Below are positions 33,016-42,239 of a DNA stretch of 64,000 nt, piece after piece. Below the pieces are notes generated by a model. It was given only the letters and a program-made list of their open reading frames with translations, did no database searches and was not told the DNA's origin. The DNA is from an uncultured Candidatus Saccharibacteria bacterium (GTDB lineage Bacteria > Patescibacteriota > Saccharimonadia > Saccharimonadales > HK-STAS-PATE-42), in NCBI GenBank assembly GCA_937871805.1, contig CALMQB010000002.1, forward strand, positions 186,001 to 250,000, read 5' to 3'. A program made the position numbers and the translations under genes. The stretch's first letter is position 1; every line of letters begins with the position of its first letter.

Positions 33016-34773
33016 AGCTTTTTTAGCTTTCTTCGTACCAACAGTTTGAAGTTTAAGTAGCTCAGCGTAAACTCCGCCAGTTTTAGCGAGCTCTGCTGGG
33101 GGTCCGACTTCATCAACTTTACCGCCCTTTAAAGTTACAATTAGATCTGCACTGGAAATTGTTGAAAAACGGTGAGCAATAATGATTGTAGTTTTATGTT
33201 TCATCAGATTGTCTAGAGCCACCTGAACTTCGTGCTCGGCTTTAGAATCTAGAGAGCTAGTTGCCTCATCCAAAATTAATATTGGAGCATCTTTTAAGAT
33301 CGTTCTAGCAATGGCAATGCGCTGTTTTTGACCACCGGAGAGCTTGACGCCACGTTCACCAATAAAAGATTTATAACCATGCTTAAACTTAAGGATGAAG
33401 CCCGCAGCATTGGCAGCCTTAGCTGCAACTTGAACATCTTTTTCTGTAGCTTTTGGGTTTCCATAAGCAATATTTTCATAAATTGTCCCAGAAAAAAGAG
33501 CTGGTTCTTGCAATACTAGGCCGATACTTTGTCTTAACGACGAAGTTTGAATATCTTCTAAATTTACTCCGTCGAGCTTAATCGCTCCAGAACTTGGAGT
33601 GTAAAACTTAAGCAAAAGGTGAGCTAGAGTCGTCTTACCTTGACCGGACTCTCCGACTATGGCAACTTTTTGACCTGGCTGCACAATAAAACTAATTTTT
33701 GAAAAAATAGGTTCTGCATTTTGGTAAGCAAATGAAACATCTTTAAACTTAATCTGACCTGCAATCTTAGAGCTTTGTAGTACCTTCTGAGTTTCAGATA
33801 TTTTTGAGTTGGAGATTTCTTCAACTTCTTTCATGGTCAAAAAGTAATCTTTAGAGCTGGTGATTGCTTTTTGGAAATTATCGACAAGAAAGGAAACTGT
33901 AAAAAGCGGAATTCGGATCATTGCAGAAAATTGTAAAAGTGCGACTGCCTTACCAATTGAAATAGAGCCATTGAAGAGCTGGCCAGCAATTACTAAAAAG
34001 ATGATCCCAAAAATAACGTCTACAATAAATCTTCTTTCTACGTCTTTGCGGTGCCAGTAAAAACTTTGTTTTTTAGTGTTTGGAATAAGTTTATTGAGTG
34101 TGCCTACGAAGAACTTGTGCTCTCTACTTTCTGACGTAAAGCTTTTGATTGTTTTTATGCTGGAGATAGATTCTTGGAATCTTCCAGCGGCAGTATCTTT
34201 AAGCTTATTACTGATATTTTCATACTTTTGCCAAAGAGTTGAACTACGAGTTGTTAGTAAAACATAGATCGGAAAAAGGCTAGTGAGGAGAAGTCCAACT
34301 TGCCAGCTGTAATAAAATACAATTCCTAAGGATAGAAAAGTTGTCGCGATGAATGGAAAAAAGTTATTTGAAAAAGCTTTAATGAAAGTAGAAAGACCAA
34401 CAGTAGAGCGATTCAAGCGGTTGACGATTGTTCCGGTTAATTCTTCATCGAAATAGCTTTGAGGTAAGGCTAAGATCTTTTGATAGAACTTATCGGCTAA
34501 AAATATTTCTAGTTTAACGGCCATAATATCACCATGGTAACCGCTAATGTTAGAAATGAAAGTTGTGCCCGCCCCTGCTCCAAAATATAATATGCTGAGA
34601 ACAACCAAGCTGGTGTAACTAATTGAGCCTTTGGAAATTCCATCGATCACTCTTTGGGTTATTAGTGGAGCAGCCTGACCAAGTATAGCCGTAACTAAGG
34701 TTAACACTGCAATTAGTAAATAATACTTCCAAAGGTGTTTGGAGAATTTAAAGATGTTGAGCAGCTCTTTCAT
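32992..34773 (-). CDS. ABC exporter, fused membrane and ATPase domains
   Basis: A 593-aa MsbA-like half transporter: six membrane helices in the first ~310 residues, then an ATPase with Walker A VGESGQGKTT, Q-loop LVLQEPALF, signature LSGGQKQRIAIAR, Walker B ILILDEATSSLD and His-switch IIAHRF. It would work as a homodimer and the cargo is unknown. It is a second exporter, only distantly similar to the one at 18.7-20.4 kb. It contains three uptake-like words. Confidence 0.92.
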   Translation of the reverse strand: MKELLNIFKFSKHLWKYYLLIAVLTLVTAILGQAAPLITQRVIDGISKGSISYTSLVVLSILYFGAGAGTTFISNISGYHGDIMAVKLEIFLADKFYQKILALPQSYFDEELTGTIVNRLNRSTVGLSTFIKAFSNNFFPFIATTFLSLGIVFYYSWQVGLLLTSLFPIYVLLTTRSSTLWQKYENISNKLKDTAAGRFQESISSIKTIKSFTSESREHKFFVGTLNKLIPNTKKQSFYWHRKDVERRFIVDVIFGIIFLVIAGQLFNGSISIGKAVALLQFSAMIRIPLFTVSFLVDNFQKAITSSKDYFLTMKEVEEISNSKISETQKVLQSSKIAGQIKFKDVSFAYQNAEPIFSKISFIVQPGQKVAIVGESGQGKTTLAHLLLKFYTPSSGAIKLDGVNLEDIQTSSLRQSIGLVLQEPALFSGTIYENIAYGNPKATEKDVQVAAKAANAAGFILKFKHGYKSFIGERGVKLSGGQKQRIAIARTILKDAPILILDEATSSLDSKAEHEVQVALDNLMKHKTTIIIAHRFSTISSADLIVTLKGGKVDEVGPPAELAKTGGVYAELLKLQTVGTKKAKKALEKFDIN

Positions 34774-34790
34774 ACTTAGAAAATTATATC

Positions 34791-35609
34791 TTATTTAAAC
34801 TTAAGCAGAACTTTGAAGAGTTTTTGCCAATCTTCGACTCTAAGTTGTTCTGCTCTAATTCCTGGATTTAAGTTTAAACTTTTGACAAGCTCAATAACAT
34901 CATTTTTGGGCAGGCGCAAACCCGCTGCAATATTATTGATTAGAGTTTTGCGAGGAGAAGCAAAAGCGAACTTTACTAAGCGTGAATAAAGTTTAAAGTC
35001 TAGCTCGGGAAAAAGTGGTTCGAACCTAGGGTAAAGGATAAGTACCTGCGATGTGACTTTTGGTGGAGGAGAGAAAGATTTTGCAGAGACCTTAATCCCC
35101 AACTCAGTCTGGTAATAGTATGCGGCGAGCATCGCCAGCTTGTTGCTTTCTCCAAGTTCTGGAGACTTTGATAACTTTTCGGCAACCTCTTGCTGAACTA
35201 GGGCTACAGTTAAACTTGGTTTATTTTTGATATCAATTAGGATCCTGAAAAATATTCCTGAAATATAATATGGAAGGTTAGTGACCAATTTGTAACCAGC
35301 CGGGAGTTCTTCAAAGTTGAATTTGCGAATGTCAGAATTTTGAACAGTTAAGTTCAACTTTCCCGGGAAACTCTTTGGAAGATTACCGGCAAGTTGTTCA
35401 TCAAATTCGACAGCCAGAACTTTGGCCTCAGTTTTGAGAAGCTTAGAAGTCAGTGTTCCAAGTCCTGGCCCAATCTCTAAAACAAAGTCATCAGAATCAA
35501 GATCAGCATAGTCTGCAATAGCTTGCAGAATGTTTTGATCTTGCAGCCAGTGCTGGCCAAGCTTTGGAGTAGAACTGGAATTGGAATTAGAATTAGAATT
35601 AGTGCTCAC
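34791..35609 (-). CDS. rsmA: 16S rRNA dimethyladenosine transferase
   Basis: A 272-aa KsgA-family enzyme that dimethylates two adjacent adenines near the 16S 3' end. LEIGPGLGTLTSKLL is motif I, VLAVEFDEQLA the acidic motif II, NSDIRKF motif III, and NLPYYISG the catalytic motif IV. It starts with GQHWLQDQNIL. An Asn/Ser-rich 13-residue N-terminal tail is added. It lies 6 nt from htpX. Confidence 0.95.
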   Translation of the reverse strand: MSTNSNSNSNSSSTPKLGQHWLQDQNILQAIADYADLDSDDFVLEIGPGLGTLTSKLLKTEAKVLAVEFDEQLAGNLPKSFPGKLNLTVQNSDIRKFNFEELPAGYKLVTNLPYYISGIFFRILIDIKNKPSLTVALVQQEVAEKLSKSPELGESNKLAMLAAYYYQTELGIKVSAKSFSPPPKVTSQVLILYPRFEPLFPELDFKLYSRLVKFAFASPRKTLINNIAAGLRLPKNDVIELVKSLNLNPGIRAEQLRVEDWQKLFKVLLKFK

Positions 35610-35615
35610 TTAAAC

Positions 35616-36479
35616 TTAAACTACCAGATTATTGAGGGCTTCAATTCGTTTTTCCATTGGAGGATGGGTTGAAAAAAGTTTAGCAAACTTGGAACCTTTT
35701 AAAGGATTGGCGAAGAAAAGATGTGCAGTTGCACTAGATTGCTTCTTTAGGGATGAACCATTTGAAGAGATCTTCCTGAGAGCGCTGGCGAGATCTTGTG
35801 GACGATGAGTTATTTCAGCTCCAGAAGCATCTGCGGCAAATTCTCTTTGACGGGAAACTGCTGCCTGAACCATCATTCCAATAATCGGCGTCAGAAATGA
35901 AAGTAAGATATAGGTCATAAAACCTCCGCCGTTTCTTTCATCTCCAAAAATAAAACTGCGCAGCATAAAATCCAAAATTAAGTTTAAAGATGTTACACAA
36001 GCAAAAACAATCATCATCAAACGAATATCGTAATTTTTAACGTGGGAGATTTCATGTGCTAGAACGGCTTTAAGTTCATCATCATCTAGTACTTCTAAAA
36101 TCCCAGATGTAACTGCAACGTGTGCTTTTTTTGGAGAGCGCCCTGTGGCAAAAGCATTGGCAGCTGAATCCTGCACAATGTAGAGCTTAGGCATTGGAAT
36201 CTTCGCCTCTTGAGCTAAATCTCCAACAATTTTATAGACTTTTGGGAAGTCTTCCTTGGTGATTGGTTTAGCGCGATTAACTTTAAGGGCGACCTTAGAA
36301 GCTGTGAAGTAAGATATCAGAGAATAGATTAATCCAAAACTAACAGAGACGATTATCCCGATCGTGTTTCCAGTAAACTGGTAATATAGATAGCCAATTA
36401 AAAAAGTTGCACCAATCAGCAACGCCAAAATTAAGTTGGATTTAAGTTTATTTTTTAGCGAGCCATTCTTGCTAATCAT
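35616..36479 (-). CDS. htpX: M48-family membrane metalloprotease
   Basis: A 287-aa protease of the HtpX type, degrading misfolded membrane proteins. It has two N-terminal membrane helices (about 15-55), the zinc site AHEISH with Glu as catalytic base, two further membrane helices and the downstream zinc-ligand Glu region REFAADASGAEI. It ends in STHPPMEKRIEAL, typical of the family. TATAAT lies 7 nt before the ATG on the minus strand, so it looks leaderless and heads a unit with rsmA. Confidence 0.93.
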   Translation of the reverse strand: MISKNGSLKNKLKSNLILALLIGATFLIGYLYYQFTGNTIGIIVSVSFGLIYSLISYFTASKVALKVNRAKPITKEDFPKVYKIVGDLAQEAKIPMPKLYIVQDSAANAFATGRSPKKAHVAVTSGILEVLDDDELKAVLAHEISHVKNYDIRLMMIVFACVTSLNLILDFMLRSFIFGDERNGGGFMTYILLSFLTPIIGMMVQAAVSRQREFAADASGAEITHRPQDLASALRKISSNGSSLKKQSSATAHLFFANPLKGSKFAKLFSTHPPMEKRIEALNNLVV

Positions 36480-36553
36480 AACTATAATTATATCACGCCA
36501 CTAAAGATGATTTTGAGATGGGCTCGCTAAGGGTGTGCTCTATCTATCATAAG

Positions 36554-36850
36554 TTATTTTCTTTTTCTCTGACGTATTACCCTTCTGCGCTCTGCTTCTG
36601 TTAGGCCACCCCATATTCCATGGTCCTCCTGAGTTGAGATTGCATACTCTAGGCAGGCCGCTCTGACTGCGCATAAGCTACAGAAAGCTTTAGCTCTACT
36701 TATTTTATCGATATTGTCAGGACCCGTTTCCCCATTTGGATAAAAAATTGAGTCCCTTTTTTCTCCTTTGTACACTCTACAAGCAGCTTCTTTTTGCCAG
36801 GGTCCCGGCTCGGAGTTCGTAAGTGCACTCGCAGTTATACCTAAACTCAC
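36554..36850 (-). CDS. WhiB-family iron-sulfur transcription factor
   Basis: A protein of about 98 aa. The four WhiB cysteines are present as C-x32-C-x2-C-x5-C (AAC, then FCSLCAVRAAC), followed by the diagnostic turn GIWGGLTEAERR and a basic DNA-binding tail RRVIRQRKRK. Known WhiB proteins hold a 4Fe-4S cluster and bind the main sigma factor. The start is taken as GTG, with GGAG 5 nt before it; a longer frame from TTG 36892 is possible. The family is otherwise characteristic of Actinobacteria and their phages. Confidence 0.85.
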   Translation of the reverse strand: MSLGITASALTNSEPGPWQKEAACRVYKGEKRDSIFYPNGETGPDNIDKISRAKAFCSLCAVRAACLEYAISTQEDHGIWGGLTEAERRRVIRQRKRK

Positions 36851-37044
36851 CCGAACTCCAGCATCATATTTTGGAGTAGCCCTTCTATGCAACTCCGCCG
36901 CCCTGTCCCTGCTGGAAGTGTCCGGGTCTGGCAGTCCTCATTCAATTGCAATCATACTATGATTAAATATATCAAAAGATAAACTTATGTTTTTAGATTT
37001 TGAAGAATTAAGTTTAAGTTACAATATGCTAGAGCTCTGAAGCT

Positions 37045-37455
37045 TTAATTCTGACCACTCTTTTTAGTGAATTCAGCTTCTTTTTCTAAATTAACTTTAA
37101 GTTCGTACTCTTTACAAAATCCACTGGTGCAATCTGCTGGGAAGTAACGATATTCGGCGCCAGGATCTCCGAGAGATTTTTTAGTAGGATCTGCTAGAGC
37201 CTCTGGGTCTAGCCCTTTGAGGTTTTCTAAAGTTGGCTTTTGAGGATAGCCAACCTCGGATTTATTAGATTCTAATGAAAAATAAATTGCACTTAGGTCT
37301 CTTTTACGCTCTAGATCTCTAGAATCTGCAGCATTTTGCCGAAGAACATAAACAAATAGCCCAGAAAGAACTGAGAAGACCAGAATTACAGCAAGAAGTT
37401 CTACAGCTGTGTAGCCTTTATTATCTAGTTTTTTAAATCTATTTTTTAATTTCAT
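37045..37455 (-). CDS. Type IV pilin-like protein (pseudopilin)
   Basis: A 136-aa protein with a class III signal: a basic leader, then the prepilin cleavage site KG|YTAVELL, with Glu at position 5 of the mature protein, and a 20-residue hydrophobic helix. The C-terminal domain contains two nearby cysteines (ADCTSGFCKEY) that may form the pilin disulfide loop. It would be processed by PilD-type peptidase and built into a type IV or competence pilus. No other pilus gene adjoins it. An uptake-like word is immediately upstream. Confidence 0.85.
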   Translation of the reverse strand: MKLKNRFKKLDNKGYTAVELLAVILVFSVLSGLFVYVLRQNAADSRDLERKRDLSAIYFSLESNKSEVGYPQKPTLENLKGLDPEALADPTKKSLGDPGAEYRYFPADCTSGFCKEYELKVNLEKEAEFTKKSGQN

Positions 37456-37507
37456 ACGCTTAAGTTTACCATAGGCAGATCCTTAACTGAATAGCGAGCG
37501 GAGTTGA

Positions 37508-37513
37508 TATAAT
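37508..37513 (+). promoter_or_regulatory. -10 box of glyA
   Basis: TATAAT ends 8 nt before the ATG at 37522, with TAAGTTTG (an uptake-like word with one mismatch) between; no ribosome site is present. Confidence 0.6.
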
Positions 37514-37521
37514 TAAGTTTG

Positions 37522-38784
37522 ATGAAAAATATAAAAATAGCTGAATTGATTGCGGCGGAGGAAGAAAGGCAGAAAAATGCGCTGGAATTGATCCCTAGCG
37601 AGAATTATGCCTCTGAAGATGTTCGAGAAGCTTCTGGAAGTATTTTCACCAACAAATATTCTGAAGGCTATCCAGGAAGGCGTTATTACGGCGGGCAGGA
37701 GAATACAGATAAAGTTGAAATACTAGCAATTGAACTCGCTAAAAAGCTGTACCGAGCAGACCATGCTAACGTTCAGCCACACTCTGGAGCTCAGGCTAAT
37801 CAAGCTGTTTACTGGGCGTGGTGTAATCCCGGAGACACAATATTAGCAATGGATTACAGCCATGGAGGCCACCTGACACACGGCCACTCTGCTACGGCGT
37901 TGGCTAAGACTTTCAATTTTGTTCAGTACGGAGTTAAAGATTTAGAGTCGGGAGAGATTGATTTCGATGAACTCCGCCAGCTTGCAATTAAGTTTAAGCC
38001 GAAGATAATCTTGGCGGGATTTAGCTCTTACACCAAAACTTTGGAATGGGAAAAGTTTGTAACGATTGGCAACGAGGTCGGAGCCATGCTAATGGCAGAC
38101 GTTAGCCATATTGCAGGCTTAATTGCTGGAGGAGTTTTAGAAAACCCACTAGATTCAGGATTCCATGTTTTGACGACGACAACCCATAAAACTTTGCGTG
38201 GTCCGCGTGGAGGATTAATTTTGAGTAAGGGCAAAGTCGGGAATCCGATAAAAAAAATCTCGCAGGAGTTGGGAAATTTGCCAACACTCATAGACAAGTC
38301 TGTCTTCCCCGGAATTCAAGGTGGACCGCAGATGCAGACAATCGCTGCTAAAGCCGTTGCTTTTGAAGAAGCATTGCAACCAGAATTTAAGACTTATGCT
38401 CAGCAGATTTTAGATAATGCTAAAAAGCTGGCGGAAGAACTCCAAAAACTTAAGTTTAAACTCGTCTTTGGCGGAACTGAAAACCATATGATTTTAATCG
38501 ATGTGGTGGATAGCTTTGAAATTAGCGGTAGCGAGGCTCAAAAAATGCTGGAAGAAGTTGGGATTACGACGAATAAGAATATTATTCCAAACGATAAAAG
38601 TGGAGCCTTCAACCCCAGCGGTCTAAGAATCGGAGTTCCGGCCATAACTACAATTGGCGCAAAGGTGGAAGATATGATTGTTTTAGCAGAATTATTGCTA
38701 AGGGGTTTAACTTATTCCAGCGAACTCGAAAAACTTAAACTTAGAGAAGACGTTTTGGAATTTAGAAAAAACTTAACGGAATAG
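37522..38784 (+). CDS. glyA: Serine hydroxymethyltransferase
   Basis: A 420-aa PLP enzyme converting serine and tetrahydrofolate to glycine and methylene-THF. It shows LIPSENYAS, YPGRRYYGG, HSGAQAN and the PLP-lysine motif TTTHKTLRGPRGG; the C-terminal domain is complete. An in-frame TTG directly precedes the ATG, but the ATG fits the -10 spacing. tRNA-Gly follows 57 nt downstream, a functional pairing that may be chance. It has two exact uptake-like words. Confidence 0.97.
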   Translation: MKNIKIAELIAAEEERQKNALELIPSENYASEDVREASGSIFTNKYSEGYPGRRYYGGQENTDKVEILAIELAKKLYRADHANVQPHSGAQANQAVYWAWCNPGDTILAMDYSHGGHLTHGHSATALAKTFNFVQYGVKDLESGEIDFDELRQLAIKFKPKIILAGFSSYTKTLEWEKFVTIGNEVGAMLMADVSHIAGLIAGGVLENPLDSGFHVLTTTTHKTLRGPRGGLILSKGKVGNPIKKISQELGNLPTLIDKSVFPGIQGGPQMQTIAAKAVAFEEALQPEFKTYAQQILDNAKKLAEELQKLKFKLVFGGTENHMILIDVVDSFEISGSEAQKMLEEVGITTNKNIIPNDKSGAFNPSGLRIGVPAITTIGAKVEDMIVLAELLLRGLTYSSELEKLKLREDVLEFRKNLTE

Positions 38785-38840
38785 AATGCGGTCAAATTTT
38801 AAATTAAGTTTAGCTTTTGTGGTAAAATAAATGTTAGCGT

Positions 38841-38915
38841 GCGGGTGTGGTATAGTGGCTATTATCCCTGCCTTCCAAGCAGGTGACGAGAGTTCGATTC
38901 TCTCCACCCGCACCA
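38841..38915 (+). tRNA. tRNA-Gly (anticodon UCC)
   Basis: The acceptor arms GCGGGTG and CACCCGC pair fully, then A and an encoded CCA. The anticodon loop CTTCCAA gives UCC, reading GGA and GGG. The T arm carries GTTCGATTC. Confidence 0.96.
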
Positions 38916-38928
38916 GAATTTATATCTT

Positions 38929-39573
38929 ATGAAGATCACGAAGTACGAACATGCTGCGCTAGTTATTGAAGAAGCCGGAAAGCTTTTAGTCGTTGATCCT
39001 GGAATCGTCTCTAAATTGCCAAAACTAGATAATGTTCAGGTGGCATTTATAACTCACGTTCATGGCGACCATCTTGTGGTTGAAAATATTGAAAAGATAC
39101 TTGAAAATAACCCTGATCTTACGGTAGTTGGCTCCCCGGAAGTTCTGGATGAACTTAAAGACTTGGGAGCAAAGAAAATAGCCGTTAACGCTGGGGACAA
39201 GTTAAACTTAAGTATATTTGAAATCCTAGTTGGCGGGGATAATCATGCTGTGATTTACCAAACTACTCCTTGCTTAAATAGATCTTTGGTTGTTAACGGG
39301 AAGTTTTACTACTCTGGAGACTCTTTTGATCTTCCAACGGTTGATGTGGAATCAATAGAATTGGTGGCAGTTCCGGCATCTGCGCCGTGGATGAAGATAT
39401 CTGAAGCAATGGAATTTATTAAGAAACTTAAAGTTAAGCGAGTTTTTCCAACTCACAATGCTCTGCTTTCTGAATTTGGAGAAAAAGCTGAGTATAACTG
39501 GCTCAAGAAGGCTGCAGATGAAGCTGGGACAGAGTTGCTAGTTTTAAAGCCTGGCGAGAGTACAGAAGTTTAA
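38929..39573 (+). CDS. Metallo-beta-lactamase-fold hydrolase
   Basis: A 214-aa protein of the UlaG-like MBL group. The zinc motif THVHGDHL (HxHxDH) is near residue 45; YSGDSFD and PTHNA supply the later Asp and His ligands. The substrate is unknown. The start lies 14 nt after tRNA-Gly, so it may be read from the same transcript. The stop overlaps rnc by 4 bp. Confidence 0.85.
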   Translation: MKITKYEHAALVIEEAGKLLVVDPGIVSKLPKLDNVQVAFITHVHGDHLVVENIEKILENNPDLTVVGSPEVLDELKDLGAKKIAVNAGDKLNLSIFEILVGGDNHAVIYQTTPCLNRSLVVNGKFYYSGDSFDLPTVDVESIELVAVPASAPWMKISEAMEFIKKLKVKRVFPTHNALLSEFGEKAEYNWLKKAADEAGTELLVLKPGESTEV

Positions 39574-40355
39574 CGTTCTATTTTTTTGACAGCTTTTTCA
39601 GCGGCAGATTGTTGGGCACTTTGCTTGCTGTGACCGGAACCTTTACCAAAAAGTTCACCGTTAATGTAAGCGCCCAATGTAAAGTGTTTATCGTGATCGG
39701 GACCAGACTCTTCTAGCACCTTATAGGTTGGGGGAACCCCGAATTTGGACTGGGCGAGTTCTTGTAAAATTGATTTTGGGTCGCGCCAACTCTCAGTCTG
39801 AATCATAGTCTCAGTTTTGCTGAGTAGATTCTCGGCAATGAACTGCTTTGAAGTCTCAAAGCCAAATTCTAAATATAGTGCTCCTACAAAAGCTTCGAAA
39901 GTATTGGCTAGAATTTGAAGCCGAGAACGAGCTAAGTTTAACTTTTCGCCCTTGCTGAGGCGCAGAATGGAATCCATTTGCAAGGCTCCACCGACCGCTC
40001 CAATACTTTCAGTGCGTACTAATGCAGACCGCCAAGCAGTTAGAACTCCCTCTGGCTCTTCTGGATACTGAGCATAGAGGAACTCCGTAACAGCGAGCTC
40101 TAAAACCGCGTCCCCGAGGTACTCAAGGCGTTCATTATTCTTAAATTTAGATTTGCGATGCTCATTAACATAGCTACGATGCGTGAAAGCATTAAGAAGT
40201 AGCCTTAGATTCTCAAACTTTTTACCGATTACACCCAAACAAAAATTACTATATTCAGTCATATCGACTCCTTCAAAGAACTTGCTTGGAACTGCGATCT
40301 GAGCGCCTGGATCTGCAATAGGATTTTGTTTTGGGCGAAGACTTTGGCGTGGCAT
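39570..40355 (-). CDS. rnc: Ribonuclease III
   Basis: A 261-aa double-strand RNase. The signature ERLEYLGDAVLELAV provides the catalytic acids, with the second site in NTFEAFVGALYLEFG. The dsRBD spans about 185-260 (DPKSILQELAQSKFGVPPTY...GKGSGHSKQSAQQSAAEKAV). An N-terminal extension of about 30 residues is present. It forms a run with a Nudix gene, nusB and a bL32-like gene, all RNA or ribosome related. Confidence 0.96.
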   Translation of the reverse strand: MPRQSLRPKQNPIADPGAQIAVPSKFFEGVDMTEYSNFCLGVIGKKFENLRLLLNAFTHRSYVNEHRKSKFKNNERLEYLGDAVLELAVTEFLYAQYPEEPEGVLTAWRSALVRTESIGAVGGALQMDSILRLSKGEKLNLARSRLQILANTFEAFVGALYLEFGFETSKQFIAENLLSKTETMIQTESWRDPKSILQELAQSKFGVPPTYKVLEESGPDHDKHFTLGAYINGELFGKGSGHSKQSAQQSAAEKAVKKIER

Positions 40356-40389
40356 AAGATTAATTCTGATTTAGGGTTTAAGACTTAGC

Positions 40390-41061
40390 TTAACTAGATA
40401 TTTTGGCTCCAGGATAACGCTCACGTACCTTGCGAAGACCAACTAACATTAGGGTCTCGATAGCTTCGTAAGCAATCATATCCAAGGCTTTAGAGAAATC
40501 GAACCATCCTAGGTCCTTCATCCATGGATCGACCTTACGAACGTCATCAGTTTTGCCCTTCCCTTCAACTAAGAAGATGTGCATCGTCATCAGAACTAGG
40601 GTATTTAAACGGCGATACTGAAAAGTCGACTTTCCAAGGTGGTCATAAACCTTCATCTCTTGCAGATCAGTTTCTTCGCGGATCTCTCTTTCTGCAGTTT
40701 CACTGGTAATTTCTCCAGGTTCGACATGCCCCTTAGGAATTGTCCAGCGGTCCCTAGAATCTTGAGCTAATAGAATTTCGATTATGGAATCCTTATTGAT
40801 TCGATAAACAATCCCTCCGGCAGTGACTTCTTTTACGGCCTCTTTAATGAGTGGCTTCTTAACCATTCTGGAAAAATTTTTTAATGGTGCTGAAAGCTTG
40901 CTCTGATATCTGTGAGAATCTTTAGTCTTAGGCTGATTTTTATTAGAACTTTTTGCAGGTTTGTCAGCATTAGGCTTAGGTTGCTCTTTACCAGAGCCTT
41001 TATTGTTGAGGCTTTTTGAATCACTTGAGACCTTATCCTGCATATCTTTTTGTTGTGACAT
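40390..41061 (-). CDS. Nudix hydrolase with long basic N-terminus
   Basis: A 223-aa protein. The first ~70 residues are low-complexity Lys/Ser/Gln/Pro. The Nudix domain follows, with WTIPKGHVEPGEITSETAEREIREETDL, like the Ap4A-hydrolase or MutT-like group. It lies between rnc and nusB. The charged tail could bind RNA, which is inference. Confidence 0.88.
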   Translation of the reverse strand: MSQQKDMQDKVSSDSKSLNNKGSGKEQPKPNADKPAKSSNKNQPKTKDSHRYQSKLSAPLKNFSRMVKKPLIKEAVKEVTAGGIVYRINKDSIIEILLAQDSRDRWTIPKGHVEPGEITSETAEREIREETDLQEMKVYDHLGKSTFQYRRLNTLVLMTMHIFLVEGKGKTDDVRKVDPWMKDLGWFDFSKALDMIAYEAIETLMLVGLRKVRERYPGAKISS

Positions 41062-41076
41062 ACCTATACTTTAAGC

Positions 41077-41562
41077 TTAACCTTTACTGCTTTGTTTTGT
41101 TTTTTTAGGAGCTACAAGTGCGTCAGATTCCTTCGGAAAAATATCTTTGTAGACGCTACCAAGAACTCCGTTGATAAACTTCGGTGCATTGTCACCTCCG
41201 AACTGTTTAGCAAGTTCAACTGCTTCGTCTATTGCAACTTTATAAGGAACGTCTTTATAAGGATACTTAAGCTCATAGACTGCGAGGCGTAAAATAGATA
41301 CTTCGACAGTTGGGATCTGTTCTAGCGGCCAATCTTTAGCGAACTTAAGCCAAGCCTGGTCTATCTCTTCCTGCTTTTCAATGGTCCCTTTTATGACAGC
41401 TTTTACGAAATCTGTATCTTTAATGTTCTTGTAATGAACCGATAACGCTCGACCAATAACATCTTTGATGTCGAGGCTAGAATCTTTAAGTGAACTTCTT
41501 ACAAAGTATTCGTAAAGAGCTTGCATAGTAACGATTCTGCCAAGGTGCCGATTTGCCGCCAT
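41077..41562 (-). CDS. nusB: Transcription antitermination factor NusB
   Basis: A 161-aa all-helical protein. The start [15 protein letters not shown] and the end segment [50 protein letters not shown] are diagnostic. NusB pairs with ribosomal protein S10 (the rpsJ product in this window) on boxA RNA in rRNA operons. It has a Lys-rich C-terminal tail. Confidence 0.95.
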   Translation of the reverse strand: MAANRHLGRIVTMQALYEYFVRSSLKDSSLDIKDVIGRALSVHYKNIKDTDFVKAVIKGTIEKQEEIDQAWLKFAKDWPLEQIPTVEVSILRLAVYELKYPYKDVPYKVAIDEAVELAKQFGGDNAPKFINGVLGSVYKDIFPKESDALVAPKKTKQSSKG

Positions 41563-41590
41563 AAATTATGTTTAAGTTTACCTTATATTT

Positions 41591-41622
41591 TAGCTAAAGG
41601 GAAACCTAGCTAAAGGGAAACT
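41591..41622. repeat. 16-bp tandem duplication
   Basis: TAGCTAAAGGGAAACC followed directly by TAGCTAAAGGGAAACT. The duplication overlaps the stop codon of the bL32-like gene and extends into the gap before nusB. It is probably a replication slip. Confidence 0.8.
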
Positions 41623-41809
41623 ATGATTTTTGCTTTGTTTTAACCTGCTTGCTTAAAGCTTTGCCACTTTCTCTTCTTGTGGTGTAGACCTGAACGGGAC
41701 TTTTTGCGTTAACTGCTCTTGCCAACTTTAAGCGTAGATGAGAGCGCCTGGAACCAGTCTGACGTCCAGTGTTGCGTTTTTTTGATGTGGTTGCTTTTCC
41801 TCTGGACAT
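41621..41809 (-). CDS. Ribosomal protein bL32-like
   Basis: A 62-aa, very basic protein. TTSKKRNTGRQTGSRRSHLRLKL resembles the N-terminal arm of bL32 (KTSKSR..RRAH..L), but the zinc cysteines of bL32 are absent; such Cys-minus forms exist. Its position near nusB and rnc supports a ribosomal gene. It could alternatively be another small basic ribosomal protein. Confidence 0.55.
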   Translation of the reverse strand: MSRGKATTSKKRNTGRQTGSRRSHLRLKLARAVNAKSPVQVYTTRRESGKALSKQVKTKQKS

Positions 41810-41882
41810 AACTTGTAGATTAGTTTAAATTTTAGTCTTACTTTAGGTAAAGTTTAACATTTTGAGTAGCTAAAAGTCCAGG

Positions 41883-42188
41883 CTAGGCCCGCACTGAAAA
41901 TCGGTTAGATTTTATATGTCTCTTCCAGCCCAAAATAGTAGAGATTACTGCAGCCACTGAGCCAGAAATAATTATTACGATACTTAGGATTGAGCCTGTT
42001 TTTGGAGGCGCAACATAGTTTGTGTCTAAAATCGGCTGAGCACACTGCCCGTTGAGATCTCCCGTGTCATTCGACTGTATACAAACCTCTGAAGAGTTGC
42101 GCCCCTGTTCAGCTAGTGCTTTTGAGGCATGGACTCCAAAAGCTAAGATGAACATTAGACTTAAACCAATATATAATAGCCTTTTCAT
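41883..42188 (-). CDS. Small exported protein with sorting-like C-terminus
   Basis: A 101-aa protein. The N-terminal signal peptide has a hydrophobic core (LLYIGLSLMFILAFGV) and likely cleavage after ALA. A short mature part holds two cysteines. The C-terminal region is APPKTG, a ~22-residue hydrophobic helix and the basic tail KRHIKSNR, the layout of an LPxTG-type sortase substrate with Pro in place of Leu. The protein would be only about 50 residues after both cleavages. It follows comEC on the same strand. Confidence 0.65.
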   Translation of the reverse strand: MKRLLYIGLSLMFILAFGVHASKALAEQGRNSSEVCIQSNDTGDLNGQCAQPILDTNYVAPPKTGSILSIVIIISGSVAAVISTILGWKRHIKSNRFSVRA

Positions 42189-42239
42189 ATCTCTAAATTT
42201 ACCACATTATCCTAATTTGATGTCTCTGCAAATCTGGTA

